A program made the translations under genes and the position numbers. Under the pieces are notes generated by a model, which did not search any database, was not told the DNA's origin, and saw nothing but the letters and a program-made list of their open reading frames with translations. This document shows, in pieces, positions 34,304-42,896 of a stretch of DNA of 64,000 nt. Position 1 is the stretch's first letter; the number at the start of each line of letters is the position of its first letter. Source of the stretch: Motiliproteus sp047633175 (GTDB lineage Bacteria; Pseudomonadota; Gammaproteobacteria; Pseudomonadales; Balneatricaceae); the NCBI GenBank assembly GCA_047633175.1, contig JBLIEQ010000001.1:62001-126000 (forward strand). The letters are read 5' to 3'.

Positions 34304-34754
34304 TTAGCTCTCTTTTACAGCGTAATTAGTGGGATATCCTTAGAAAAACCTCAGGTTTAGGTTGCGACTAAGGTAGTGATTCTGCCATACAGTAACATTT
34401 AGTCAGGCTCAATTGTGGAATACTCACGCGATATTGACAACAAGTCGTCTATTAAACGCACAAACGCGACAGCCCCTTCCCCTTCCTGCTGTCTGAAATC
34501 AACACCGCTGCAGAGTCTCAAATGCCGGTGTCTCAAATTAAAGCCTGATTCGCTGACCTCGCTATTTATAATCTCTGAACGCTGCATCCATCCGTTAACT
34601 CCTGGTTTGTAACTATCCGGATAAATCCCGGCTGCCGCTCCTATACGCCAGATTCACCAACCTATACTTGTAAAGAATACTAATGACGCATTTAAAGTGC
34701 TGAGCGACTGCTTTAGCTCGGCAGCCGATAGAAATATAACAAAGGATGAAACTG
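34304..34754. other. Divergent spacer between BCCT and haem-protein genes
   Basis: About 450 bp with the promoters of two divergent genes. Small open frames in both directions do not look like proteins. I see no strong repeats. Confidence 0.45.
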
Positions 34755-35831
34755 ATGCCTAAATCTACAAAGACTAAGCGTGTGCTCATCTGCGGTAGTT
34801 TGGTTATTGGCAGCATGCACACGGCCATTACCCAGGCGGCTAACGATCAACTGGGCAGTTACCGGACTGACAGCAGCATCACCCTCGACGGATCGCCTGA
34901 GGCGGCCTGGGATAAGGCCACGACCCTGACGGTTAAACTGAATAACCTGCCTTACAAGCCTGCTAATTACCAGGGTATAAAAGAGACCCGCGTCACGATC
35001 AAATCCCTGTACGACGATCAGTATGTCTATTTCCTGCTGCAGTACGCCGACCCCACCAAGAGTCTCAAACGCTTCCCCTGGTCGAAGCAGGCCAACGGTC
35101 GCTGGAAGCAACTGGAAGACAAAGACAGTACCGGGCACGACAACGTTTATTACGAAGACAAGCTGGGCATCTTCTGGGAGATCAACGCCCCCGGATTTGC
35201 GAAGAAAGGCTGTGATATCGCCTGCCATATGCAGGATGACGCCGGCAAGATCAACGGCATCGATCAGAAGGACAAGGCGCCCGGTCGAAAGTACACCCGC
35301 AAAGAGGGCGAGACTATCGATATGTGGCATTGGAAGAGTGTGCGAATGAACCCTCTGGGACTGATCGATGATCAGTTTGTGGATCATATTAACGACCCGT
35401 TGATCAACTCGAATTGGGGGCGTCACGGTGATGCCAAGACCGGCGGTGGCTACGTCAATAATATTAACGACGCCAAGACGGGTCCGGCCTTTATGAACCG
35501 CACTCAGGATGGTTTTAACGACTACACCGTGACGCCATCGCAGCAGACCGCGTTTATCGATACCTTCAAACCCGGCGACCTAGTCCCCGGCATCCTGTCG
35601 ACGCCCTTCACCGGTTCACGCGGTGACATCTGGGCCAATGGTGTCTGGAACGATGGCCAGTGGACGATCGAGATCAAGCGACGCCTGGTCACCAACGGAG
35701 ACCAGGCCGAACGCCAGGATGTACAGTTCGATGACCTGAAGAAGACTTACCACTTCGGGGTATCGGTGTTCGACAATTCTCAGATCAACCACCTCTATCA
35801 CGAAGGCTCGCTGAAGTTCAGTTTCAAGTAG
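34755..35831 (+). CDS. Ethylbenzene-dehydrogenase-type haem-binding periplasmic protein
   Basis: About 358 aa from the ATG at 34755, which has AAGGA at good distance (an ATG at 34746 would overlap that site). A signal peptide (to about ITQA) precedes an EB_dh-like domain: DGSPEAAWDKA, VTIKSLYDDQYVYFLLQYAD, DKLGIFWEIN, DMWHWKSVRMNP and the C-terminal WTIEIKRRLVT, typical of the gamma subunits of ethylbenzene/DMSO/selenate dehydrogenases and of stand-alone relatives. A CDIACH sequence (C-x3-C-H) near residue 157 may be an unusual haem c site. It lies 79 bp upstream of a membrane protein with CLKCH, so the two probably form an electron-transfer pair. No molybdoenzyme subunit is nearby. Confidence 0.8.
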   Translation: MPKSTKTKRVLICGSLVIGSMHTAITQAANDQLGSYRTDSSITLDGSPEAAWDKATTLTVKLNNLPYKPANYQGIKETRVTIKSLYDDQYVYFLLQYADPTKSLKRFPWSKQANGRWKQLEDKDSTGHDNVYYEDKLGIFWEINAPGFAKKGCDIACHMQDDAGKINGIDQKDKAPGRKYTRKEGETIDMWHWKSVRMNPLGLIDDQFVDHINDPLINSNWGRHGDAKTGGGYVNNINDAKTGPAFMNRTQDGFNDYTVTPSQQTAFIDTFKPGDLVPGILSTPFTGSRGDIWANGVWNDGQWTIEIKRRLVTNGDQAERQDVQFDDLKKTYHFGVSVFDNSQINHLYHEGSLKFSFK

Positions 35832-35910
35832 GCCGACTGGCTATATACGCCCAGCGGCTATTATGCAGGCGGGCGTTTTTGTCACGCTTGCTTTTATTTA
35901 AGAGATTAAT

Positions 35911-36645
35911 ATGCGCTTACACACACTCAACTTTCAGGCCAGACTCGGGCTCTCCGGCTTTCTGATCACCCTGATCCTGGGTGCACTCAGTGCGGCGACG
36001 CTGATCGGCCTGGTCTACTCCCAGTACGATTCCGGTTTCCATATTCCAGAGATGGACAAGGTAAAGGCTAAGTATTCTGATTCGATGCTGGTCGGTGCCA
36101 TGAAGACCTCGATGTATAAGCATGTGACTGTAGATGCCGATATCGACACCGTGGCCAAATGGATTAACGAAGGGGCCAAAGAGGATAGTGCCTTCGAGGA
36201 GGTGATGACTATCATCGAGGCCGACTGCCTGAAGTGTCACAGCAGATCCTCGGAGATGTCTGGGGCAATCACCTCAATGCCCTTTAGTGACTATGACGAC
36301 TTACTCAAGTACACCGGAAAAGGTTACAGCTGGATCCATATGGCCAAGACCGCGCATATCCATCTGTTTGGAATCTCGGTGTTTCTGGTGATTGTATCTC
36401 TGGCTATGGCCTTCAGCTCCTATGCCGGAGCGCTTAAGACGCTGCTGATTTCCGTCGGCTGGGTTGCCTTGTGGCTGGATATTTCAGCCTGGTGGCTGGC
36501 GAAGTTTGCTGACCCGTTTACCTACCTGATCGCAGTCGCCGGCACCTTAGAGATCGGCGCGGTCGTCAGCATGAGTGCACTCTGCCTTCTCAACATGTGG
36601 ATCAAGCTGCCGCGGTTCCTGCTAGAGAACGATGCTGATGATTAA
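35911..36645 (+). CDS. Membrane protein with single haem c motif
   Basis: 244 aa. A transmembrane helix (about 15-37) is followed by a periplasmic part of about 110 residues with CLKCHSR (haem c site near residue 107), then three or four more helices (about 148-235), including WIHMAKTAHIHLFGISVF with several His that could ligate haem b. It is transcribed with the EB_dh-type protein. I do not recognise a named family; the layout suggests a quinol- or haem-linked electron-transfer partner. It ends with a strong terminator. Confidence 0.75.
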   Translation: MRLHTLNFQARLGLSGFLITLILGALSAATLIGLVYSQYDSGFHIPEMDKVKAKYSDSMLVGAMKTSMYKHVTVDADIDTVAKWINEGAKEDSAFEEVMTIIEADCLKCHSRSSEMSGAITSMPFSDYDDLLKYTGKGYSWIHMAKTAHIHLFGISVFLVIVSLAMAFSSYAGALKTLLISVGWVALWLDISAWWLAKFADPFTYLIAVAGTLEIGAVVSMSALCLLNMWIKLPRFLLENDADD

Positions 36646-36685
36646 AACCAACAGTCTCTGAGTGAGACCTGTCTCACCTGAATAC

Positions 36686-36722
36686 AGGCAGGCTCATCTA
36701 GTAGCGCGAGCCTGCCTTTTTT
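36686..36722 (+). terminator. Intrinsic terminator after the haem-protein pair
   Basis: AGGCAGGCTC and GAGCCTGCCT form a 10-bp stem followed by T's. A second small inverted repeat GTGAGAC-CT-GTCTCAC precedes it at 36662-36677. Confidence 0.88.
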
Positions 36723-36891
36723 GGTGCCAGCCTGGCCCCCCCAGCTTCCATCATGCGTATAACCGGCTTTTCATGACCGTCTGAATTTGTCTAGATGTCA
36801 TCCCTTGGTAGCCTAGATGTAACCTCCGCGTAACACCCCCGCTATAGCCTGTGCGCTTGTTAAGTCACCAGCACATTCAGAGGCCTTTGCT

Positions 36892-38067
36892 TTGGCACAG
36901 ATCACGATTAACACCCTGAATAAATCCTTTGGCAACACGTCGGTCCTGAAGAATATCGACCTGGATATAAAAGAGGGTGAGTTTATGACGCTGGTCGGTC
37001 CTTCCGGCTGCGGTAAGTCCACCCTGCTGCGCATTATCGCCGGACTGGAAAGCCAGAGCGGCGGCCACCTGAAGATCGGCGGAAAAGTCGTCGACGAGCT
37101 GCGTCCGCGTGATCGCAATCTGGCGATGGTATTCCAGTCCTATGCCCTCTATCCCCACCTGAGTGTCTACGACAATATCGCCACGCCTTTATGGATGCGG
37201 GAAAAGAGCGTCTGGCAACGGCTACCACTGATCGGCCCATACCTGCCGGGCAGCCGCAAGATCGATGCTCAGATTCACCAGCAAACCTGCCAGGCCGCTG
37301 AACTCTTGCAGATCGAACACCTGCTGCAACGCAAGCCCGGCCAGCTTTCTGGAGGGCAGCGCCAACGCGTCGCACTGGGCCGGGCGATGGTACGCAGCCC
37401 GGCGGCTTTCCTGATGGATGAGCCGCTGTCTAATCTCGATGCCAAACTCCGCGTCCATATGCGCACCGAGATCGCCCAACTGCATCGTCGGCTCGGTACG
37501 ACCTTTATCTATGTCACCCACGACCAGGCCGAAGCGATGACCATGTCCGACCGCATCGCACTGATGATGGATGGTGAGCTGCTGCAGGTCGCCACTCCGG
37601 AAGAGATCTACCGTAATCCGCAAGATCTGCGGGTGGCTGAATTTATCGGCAGCCCGAAGATCAATCTGCTGCCCGGCACCGTGACACAACAGGGGCTTGT
37701 CCGTGTCTGTGACCGCGAACTGCGGATCGCAACCGATGCCCCTGTCGACAGCCTGGTGACCATCGGAGTCCGCCCCGAAAATGCGCTGGTCTGTACGACT
37801 GAACAGGGCGATCTGACGGGCACTCTGAGCTACCTGGAAAACATGGGCGCCGAGTTCTTTGCCCACATCAGCGTACCGCAGCTGAGCAAGCCATTGCTGG
37901 TACGTTGTGATGTAGAGCAGGGCCACCAGCTGCAGCTGGACAGTCGTGTCGGCATCCGTATCAAGCCAAAACATGCCTTGCTGTTTGACCAGCAGGGAAA
38001 GCGCATTCCTTCACGTAAGTTCAAGCAGGAGTCCGCAGATGAGCAATCTGAACGCATGTCTGCCTGA
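36892..38067 (+). CDS. UgpC/MalK-type ABC transporter ATP-binding protein
   Basis: 391 aa. Walker A GPSGCGKST, signature LSGGQRQRVALGRAMVR, Walker B AFLMDEPLSNLDAKLR and the switch His in YVTHDQAEAMT are all present, followed by a C-terminal TOBE/regulatory domain (from about 245). The protein carries an insertion of about 25 residues after the Q loop (WMREKSVWQRLPLIGPYLPG). The start is TTG at 36892 with AGAGG upstream; no closer ATG would keep the domain complete. It is the first gene of an operon with two permeases, a binding protein and a phosphodiesterase, a set resembling the ugp glycerol-3-phosphate/glycerophosphodiester system, although here the ATPase comes first. Confidence 0.9.
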   Translation: MAQITINTLNKSFGNTSVLKNIDLDIKEGEFMTLVGPSGCGKSTLLRIIAGLESQSGGHLKIGGKVVDELRPRDRNLAMVFQSYALYPHLSVYDNIATPLWMREKSVWQRLPLIGPYLPGSRKIDAQIHQQTCQAAELLQIEHLLQRKPGQLSGGQRQRVALGRAMVRSPAAFLMDEPLSNLDAKLRVHMRTEIAQLHRRLGTTFIYVTHDQAEAMTMSDRIALMMDGELLQVATPEEIYRNPQDLRVAEFIGSPKINLLPGTVTQQGLVRVCDRELRIATDAPVDSLVTIGVRPENALVCTTEQGDLTGTLSYLENMGAEFFAHISVPQLSKPLLVRCDVEQGHQLQLDSRVGIRIKPKHALLFDQQGKRIPSRKFKQESADEQSERMSA

Positions 38068-38974
38068 AGAGGCGGTAAAGACGCGACGTTTCAGAGGCCC
38101 GGAAGCGTTCGAAATGCTCGCAGGGGTACTGTTATCGACACCGGCGATCTCCCTGATGCTGTTGTTTTTGATCGGCCCTTTAATGGCTGTCGTGCTGCTG
38201 TCCCTGACCGACTGGCAGCTGGGGATGGCAAGTTTCGATTGGGTCTGGTTGGAAAACTATCGCGAACTGTTCAATGACAAGACCTTCTGGATATCGCTTA
38301 AGAATACCTTTGTCTATGTGCTGATCGTGGTGCCTGGTTCGGTGTTTCTGGGTCTCGGGGCTGCCATGCTGATCGAGGCGGGGCAACACGGTAAAGCCTT
38401 CTACCGCGCTGTTTACTTCCTGCCGGTGATGGCCACCCTGATCGCGATGTCGATCGTCTGGCAGGTCATATTGCATCCGGATTTCGGACTGCTAAACCTT
38501 ACCTTAAAGGAGTTCGGTATCAGCGGTGCTAACTGGCTGCAGGACCGCAGCCTGGTGCTCTATGTCCTCAGTGGCATCGGTATCTGGCAGTTGCTCGGTT
38601 TCAATCTGGTGCTGTTTCTCTCTGGCCTGCTGGCTATCCCCCACCACCTCTATGAGGCAGCGGAGATGGATGGTGTCAGCTCCGCCTGGGGCCGTTTCCG
38701 CCTAGTCACCTGGCCGATGCTGGGACCGGTCACCCTGTTTGTGGTGGTGATCAGCTCGATCAAGTCATTTCAAGTATTTGATACCGTGCAGGTACTGACC
38801 AAAGGGGGCCCTAACCACGCCTCCGAGGTACTGCTCTACACGATGTACAGCGAAGCCTTTGAGTTCTTTCGTACCAGTTACGCGGCGGCAGTCACCGTGG
38901 TGTTCCTGTGTTTCATCTTGCTGCTGACGTTAATTAACGCCCGCTTTATGGAGTCTAAGGTGCACTACTCATGA
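38039..38974 (+). CDS. ABC transporter permease, UgpA/MalF type
   Basis: About 311 aa from the ATG at 38039, which lies inside the last 29 bp of the ATPase gene; the open frame continues upstream but that part is a shadow of the ATPase gene. Six transmembrane segments and the EAA loop (YEAAEMDGVSSAWGRFRLVTWPML). It ends in an ATGA overlap with the second permease. Confidence 0.9.
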   Translation: MSNLNACLPEEAVKTRRFRGPEAFEMLAGVLLSTPAISLMLLFLIGPLMAVVLLSLTDWQLGMASFDWVWLENYRELFNDKTFWISLKNTFVYVLIVVPGSVFLGLGAAMLIEAGQHGKAFYRAVYFLPVMATLIAMSIVWQVILHPDFGLLNLTLKEFGISGANWLQDRSLVLYVLSGIGIWQLLGFNLVLFLSGLLAIPHHLYEAAEMDGVSSAWGRFRLVTWPMLGPVTLFVVVISSIKSFQVFDTVQVLTKGGPNHASEVLLYTMYSEAFEFFRTSYAAAVTVVFLCFILLLTLINARFMESKVHYS

Positions 38975-39804
38975 ATAGCTCCCGCTCCATTGCATTCCGT
39001 CTTTTTCGTCACTTGCTGCTGATGAGCGGTGCGCTGATCATGCTGGCACCGTTTATCTGGATGCTGTTGACGTCGTTCAAACCGCCGGAAGAAATCTTTA
39101 GCAATGAACTGCGGCTGCTGCCGCAAAACTGGGCACTGCTGGAAAACTACCGAGAGGCCTTCAGCCGGGTTCCTTTGCTGCAATTTTTGATCAACGGTGT
39201 AGTGGTCACCGTGGCGATCTTACTCTGTCAGGTTGCTGTGGCGGTTCCCGCCGCTTATGCCCTGGCCAAACTGCGCTTTAAAGGTCGTAAGGTGCTGTTT
39301 GCTGCCATTCTGCTCTGCCTTCTGATCCCGCCACAGGCGGTGTCGATTCCCTGGTATCTGCTGATGTATCAGTTTGGCTGGCTGGATAGCTATATGGCGC
39401 TGATCGCTCCGTTCACCATCTCGGTTTTCGGCATCTTCCTGATGCGCCAGTTCTTTATGACCGTGCCGGATGACCTGATCCACGCCGCCCGCATGGATGG
39501 CTTCAGCGAACTGGCGATCATCTGGCGGGTGATGCTGCCCGCCTCGATACCCGCGCTGATCTCCTTTGCCATCTTCTCCATCGTGGCGCACTGGAACGAT
39601 TACTTCTGGCCCCTGATCGTATTGAATTCGCCCGATTACTACACGCCTCCGCTGGGTTTGGTGGCGTTCCGTAATGGCGATCAGGGCAATGACTACGGTC
39701 CGCTGATGGCCGCTGCCACGATTATTATCGCGCCACTGGTGATCGCTTTCCTGCTGGCACAGAAACGCTTTATCGAGGGTATTACGCTCTCGGGAATGAA
39801 ATAA
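38971..39804 (+). CDS. ABC transporter permease, UgpE/MalG type
   Basis: 277 aa with six transmembrane segments. The N-terminal PFIWMLLTSFKPPEEIF and the EAA loop HAARMDGFSELAIIWRVMLP are standard for carbohydrate-type CUT1 permeases. The ATG overlaps the stop of the preceding permease by 4 bp. Confidence 0.92.
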   Translation: MNSSRSIAFRLFRHLLLMSGALIMLAPFIWMLLTSFKPPEEIFSNELRLLPQNWALLENYREAFSRVPLLQFLINGVVVTVAILLCQVAVAVPAAYALAKLRFKGRKVLFAAILLCLLIPPQAVSIPWYLLMYQFGWLDSYMALIAPFTISVFGIFLMRQFFMTVPDDLIHAARMDGFSELAIIWRVMLPASIPALISFAIFSIVAHWNDYFWPLIVLNSPDYYTPPLGLVAFRNGDQGNDYGPLMAAATIIIAPLVIAFLLAQKRFIEGITLSGMK

Positions 39805-39845
39805 ACCGACATTCTAACCACCTAACCTACTCTCAGGAGCTACCT

Positions 39846-41138
39846 ATGAAACTGAAGTCACTGAAACTGAAGTCCATGAATCTGAAGTCACTGAAACAGC
39901 TCGCCGCTGTTTGCACTCTGACAATCTCCAGCGGAGCCTTTGCCGCGACTGAACTGGTGATTCAGTACCCCTATGGGGGTAGCTTCAAAGACACCTTCAG
40001 CCAGATCCAGGAAAAGTTTGAACGCGCCAACCCGGACATCAAACTCAAGTTCCGAGCCCCTTACGAGAACTACGAAGATGCCAGCCAGAAGGTCATGCGC
40101 GAATCGATCATCCAGCAGCTGCCCGATGTCTCCTTTCAGGGCCTGAATCGAGTGCGCCCACTGGTCGATCGTAATATTGCGGTTTCTCTGGAGACATTTA
40201 TCGCGGCTGAAGCCGAGTTCGATAAAAACGGCTATCACAAGGCGATGTTGGATATAGGTACTTACAACAAAGAGGTCTACGGCCTGCCCTTTGCTGTCTC
40301 CCTGCCGATAGCCTATTACAATATGGATCTGGTACGCGCAGCAGGCTGGGATGAGGACCAGCTGCCGACAACCTGGGATCAGGTGATCGCGCTGTCGCAA
40401 AAAATTGATGCCCTGGGCGAGGATACCACCGGCCTGAGCTACGGCTGGCAGATCACGGGTAACTGGCTGTGGCAGGCACCGGTATTCTCTCAGGGGGGCA
40501 GCATGCTAACCAAGGATGAAAAGACAGTCGCCTTTGACGGCGAAGCCGGTCGGTGGGCTATCGACACCTTAGCCCGCTTTGTCACCGAAGGCGGGATGAG
40601 GAACTATTCCCTGTCTGGAAGCAAGCAAGCCTTCTACTCCGGCAATGCAGGCATCTGGGTCTGGTCGACCTCCAACGTCACCAATGCAGAAGAGATGATA
40701 GGTGATAAATTTGAGATGAAGACCCATCAATTCCCGGGTATTAAGGCGGGCGGAATGCTGCCGGCCGGCGGTAACGCGGCAATAATGCTGACCAAAGATG
40801 CCGATAAGCAGCAGGCCGCCTGGAAGTTCATTAAGTTTGCCACCTCCGGTGAAGGCGCCGCTATAGTCGCGAAGACTACCGGCTACATGCCCCCCAATAA
40901 GAAGGCCAACGAACTCTACCTCCAGGACTTCTACGCCTCCCATCCAAACAACCAAGTGGCGGTTTCCCAGCTGCCGTTGATGACTGACTGGTATTCCTTC
41001 CCAGGGAAGAACGGTCTGAAGATCACCCGGGTCATCTTTAACCACCTGCAGTCGATCGCCAGTGGCGAACGTGCTGGAGAACCGGATGCGGTGCTCGCAG
41101 AGATGACCAAAGACGTACAGAAATTGCTGCCGCGTTAA
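39846..41138 (+). CDS. CUT1/Ugp-like extracellular solute-binding protein
   Basis: 430 aa periplasmic binding protein of the family 1 (MalE/UgpB) group. The signal peptide (to SSGAFA) has a repeated LKS motif at its start from a short tandem nucleotide repeat (about 39846-39895). Mature sequence ELVIQYPYGGSFKDTFSQIQ, then GLPFAVSLPIAYYNMDL and the C-terminal lobe WKFIKFATSGEGAAIVAKTTGYMP are standard. AGGAG precedes the ATG. The downstream phosphodiesterase suggests glycerophosphodiesters or glycerol-3-phosphate as ligand; a sugar remains possible. Confidence 0.9.
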   Translation: MKLKSLKLKSMNLKSLKQLAAVCTLTISSGAFAATELVIQYPYGGSFKDTFSQIQEKFERANPDIKLKFRAPYENYEDASQKVMRESIIQQLPDVSFQGLNRVRPLVDRNIAVSLETFIAAEAEFDKNGYHKAMLDIGTYNKEVYGLPFAVSLPIAYYNMDLVRAAGWDEDQLPTTWDQVIALSQKIDALGEDTTGLSYGWQITGNWLWQAPVFSQGGSMLTKDEKTVAFDGEAGRWAIDTLARFVTEGGMRNYSLSGSKQAFYSGNAGIWVWSTSNVTNAEEMIGDKFEMKTHQFPGIKAGGMLPAGGNAAIMLTKDADKQQAAWKFIKFATSGEGAAIVAKTTGYMPPNKKANELYLQDFYASHPNNQVAVSQLPLMTDWYSFPGKNGLKITRVIFNHLQSIASGERAGEPDAVLAEMTKDVQKLLPR

Positions 41139-41237
41139 ATTATCGGTATAGCCTGAAAGAGTCCCCGACCGATCCTGCCAATCAACCTGCCCTGACCGGG
41201 GCCTGAACGTCCCGGTCTTTGTTGAGGAGAATACGTA

Positions 41238-42056
41238 ATGACGATGAAACTGATCCATTTCACCGATACCCACCTCTGCCTGCCAGGCCAGACCCTCTAC
41301 GGCACCTCGCCCCTGGAACGCCTTAACACCTGCATCGACTCGATCAACAGCGAACACAACGATGCCGACCTCTGCATTATCACCGGTGACCTGGCCCATC
41401 GCGGCGAACCCGCCGCCTACCAGCAGCTAGATGACGCCCTGTCGCGCCTGCGCGTGCCCTATCAGCTGGTAATCGGCAATCATGACGACCGCGACCTGCT
41501 GGCAGAGCAGTTCCCGACCATTGAGCGCGATGCCAACGATTTTATGCAGTCAGCCCATCAGTGCGCAGCAGGCACCCTGCTACTGATGGATACCGTTAAA
41601 GCCGGCACCCATGCCGGCGCCTATTGCGAACAGCGCCAGCAGTGGCTGGCCGAACAGCTAGAGCAGGCACAGGGCGATATATTCTTATTTATGCACCACG
41701 CGCCCTTCAAGACCGGCTTAAAAGCGATGGATCAGATCGGCATGGATCCTGATGACCGCATCGCCCTAAAGCGGTTAATCGAGGCCCATGGCCGAGTACG
41801 TCACCTGTTCTTCGGCCATTACCACCGTCCTATCACGGGAACCTGGGCTGGAATGGGCTTCTCCACACTGCGTGGCATGAACCATCAGACCGTCCTGGAT
41901 ATGGACAATGATCAGGCTGTGCAGATCAACCATGAGCCTCCGGCCTATGCCATCGCCCTGCTTGAGCCGGACCAGATTGTGATTCATTCTCACGACTTTA
42001 TGGATAGCAGTCGCTGCTTTGTCCCCGCTGACGAACCTGAGTGGAATAAGCCCTGA
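41238..42056 (+). CDS. GpdQ/CpdA-like metallophosphoesterase
   Basis: 272 aa calcineurin-like phosphodiesterase. Metal ligands are in HFTDTHLC (D-x-H), TGDLAHRG (GD), VIGNHDDR (GNHD), FMHHAPF and FFGHYHRP (GHxH). The compact form with MHHAPF and PLERLN is that of GpdQ glycerophosphodiesterase and CpdA cAMP phosphodiesterase. GAGGAG lies before the ATG. Position behind a Ugp-like importer argues for cleaving imported glycerophosphodiesters (in Escherichia coli ugpQ occupies the same place with an unrelated fold). Confidence 0.85.
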   Translation: MTMKLIHFTDTHLCLPGQTLYGTSPLERLNTCIDSINSEHNDADLCIITGDLAHRGEPAAYQQLDDALSRLRVPYQLVIGNHDDRDLLAEQFPTIERDANDFMQSAHQCAAGTLLLMDTVKAGTHAGAYCEQRQQWLAEQLEQAQGDIFLFMHHAPFKTGLKAMDQIGMDPDDRIALKRLIEAHGRVRHLFFGHYHRPITGTWAGMGFSTLRGMNHQTVLDMDNDQAVQINHEPPAYAIALLEPDQIVIHSHDFMDSSRCFVPADEPEWNKP

Positions 42057-42200
42057 GGTTAGTGAGAACGTGATGACGACGGCAGTTGTGCCTTATCAAG
42101 CTTGAGTGGTTAAATCTTCTAAAAGTGCTTAAGAGGATTTAGCTTTATTAATCAGAACCGGATTGCTAACCTCTGTTCAACATCAATCGGAGGACAGCCC

Positions 42201-42611
42201 ATGAGCACCGCTATTTCGAACCTGAGCACGCTACTCGGCACGATGGAGCCGGTATTGCATGATGGCGTTTACGTTTTCGCAAGCCTCAAAGAGTGCGCAG
42301 GCCTCGCGCTGACGGATGTTGTGGCCAGCATCATAGAACCTGAAGGGCTGTCCGTTATTGTCACGGAAGCGCGAGCCCAGGAACTCAAGCTGCCGGTGAT
42401 GTTTCGCGCGGCATGGATCACGCTGACCGTCCATTCTGACCTTGAGGCTGTGGGGTTAACCGCCGCCTTCGCAACGGCATTAGGCGATGCCGGCATCAGT
42501 TGCAATGTGGTCGCAGGGGCTTACCACGATCACATCTTCGTAGCGTTGGACTGCGCGGCCGAGGCGATTATCACCCTGCGTAAATTGCAGCAACGATCGC
42601 TCGCCCAGTGA
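42201..42611 (+). CDS. ACT domain-containing protein (DUF2241-like)
   Basis: 136 aa with two ACT-like halves: VLHDGVYVFASLKE at the start and a second beta-alpha-beta half with WITLTVHSDLEAVGLTAAFATAL and ISCNVVAGAYHDHIFVAL. This family (formerly DUF2241) has no well-defined role; ACT folds often bind amino acids. GGAGGA precedes the ATG. It appears monocistronic. Confidence 0.85.
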   Translation: MSTAISNLSTLLGTMEPVLHDGVYVFASLKECAGLALTDVVASIIEPEGLSVIVTEARAQELKLPVMFRAAWITLTVHSDLEAVGLTAAFATALGDAGISCNVVAGAYHDHIFVALDCAAEAIITLRKLQQRSLAQ

Positions 42612-42896
42612 TGCCGCACTCGTTCGGGTATCGACGCGTCCTGTGTGAGTAAAGGCGGCATTTGCGTATCGCTGTAAAAATGTCAAATGTAAGGCCTGAC
42701 CCCCTTTCATGACCCCCTTTCAGCCCTTTCAGCCTCTTCACCCTTTGACCCCCTTTAAGCCCCTTTCAGCCTCTTTCAGCCTCTTTCAGCCTCTTTCAGC
42801 TAGGGAGTATCTCCTGGACTCGCTCAGAGCTATGCTGGACTTTCTGGTTGATCGATTCAAAGCCCCCCCTATTAGGATTGATGACGATGGCATCTT
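42612..42896. other. Spacer with CTTTCAGC tandem repeats
   Basis: About 285 bp before the cyclase gene. From 42700 it is a C/T-rich tract of near-repeats (CCCTTTCA, CCCTTTCAGC) ending in exact tandem copies of CTCTTTCAGC at 42771-42800 after a variant at 42761-42770. An open frame on the plus strand here is only a translation of the repeats. Confidence 0.65.

Noticed and set aside
36892..41138. Maltose-type sugar importer
   Set aside because: The family fits, but the metallophosphoesterase directly behind the binding protein favours a phosphodiester substrate; left as an alternative.
42700..42805. CRISPR-like appearance of the CTTTCAGC tract, and likewise the repeats at 45016-45075
   Set aside because: Units are 10-15 bp and directly adjacent without spacers; no cas genes are in the window.
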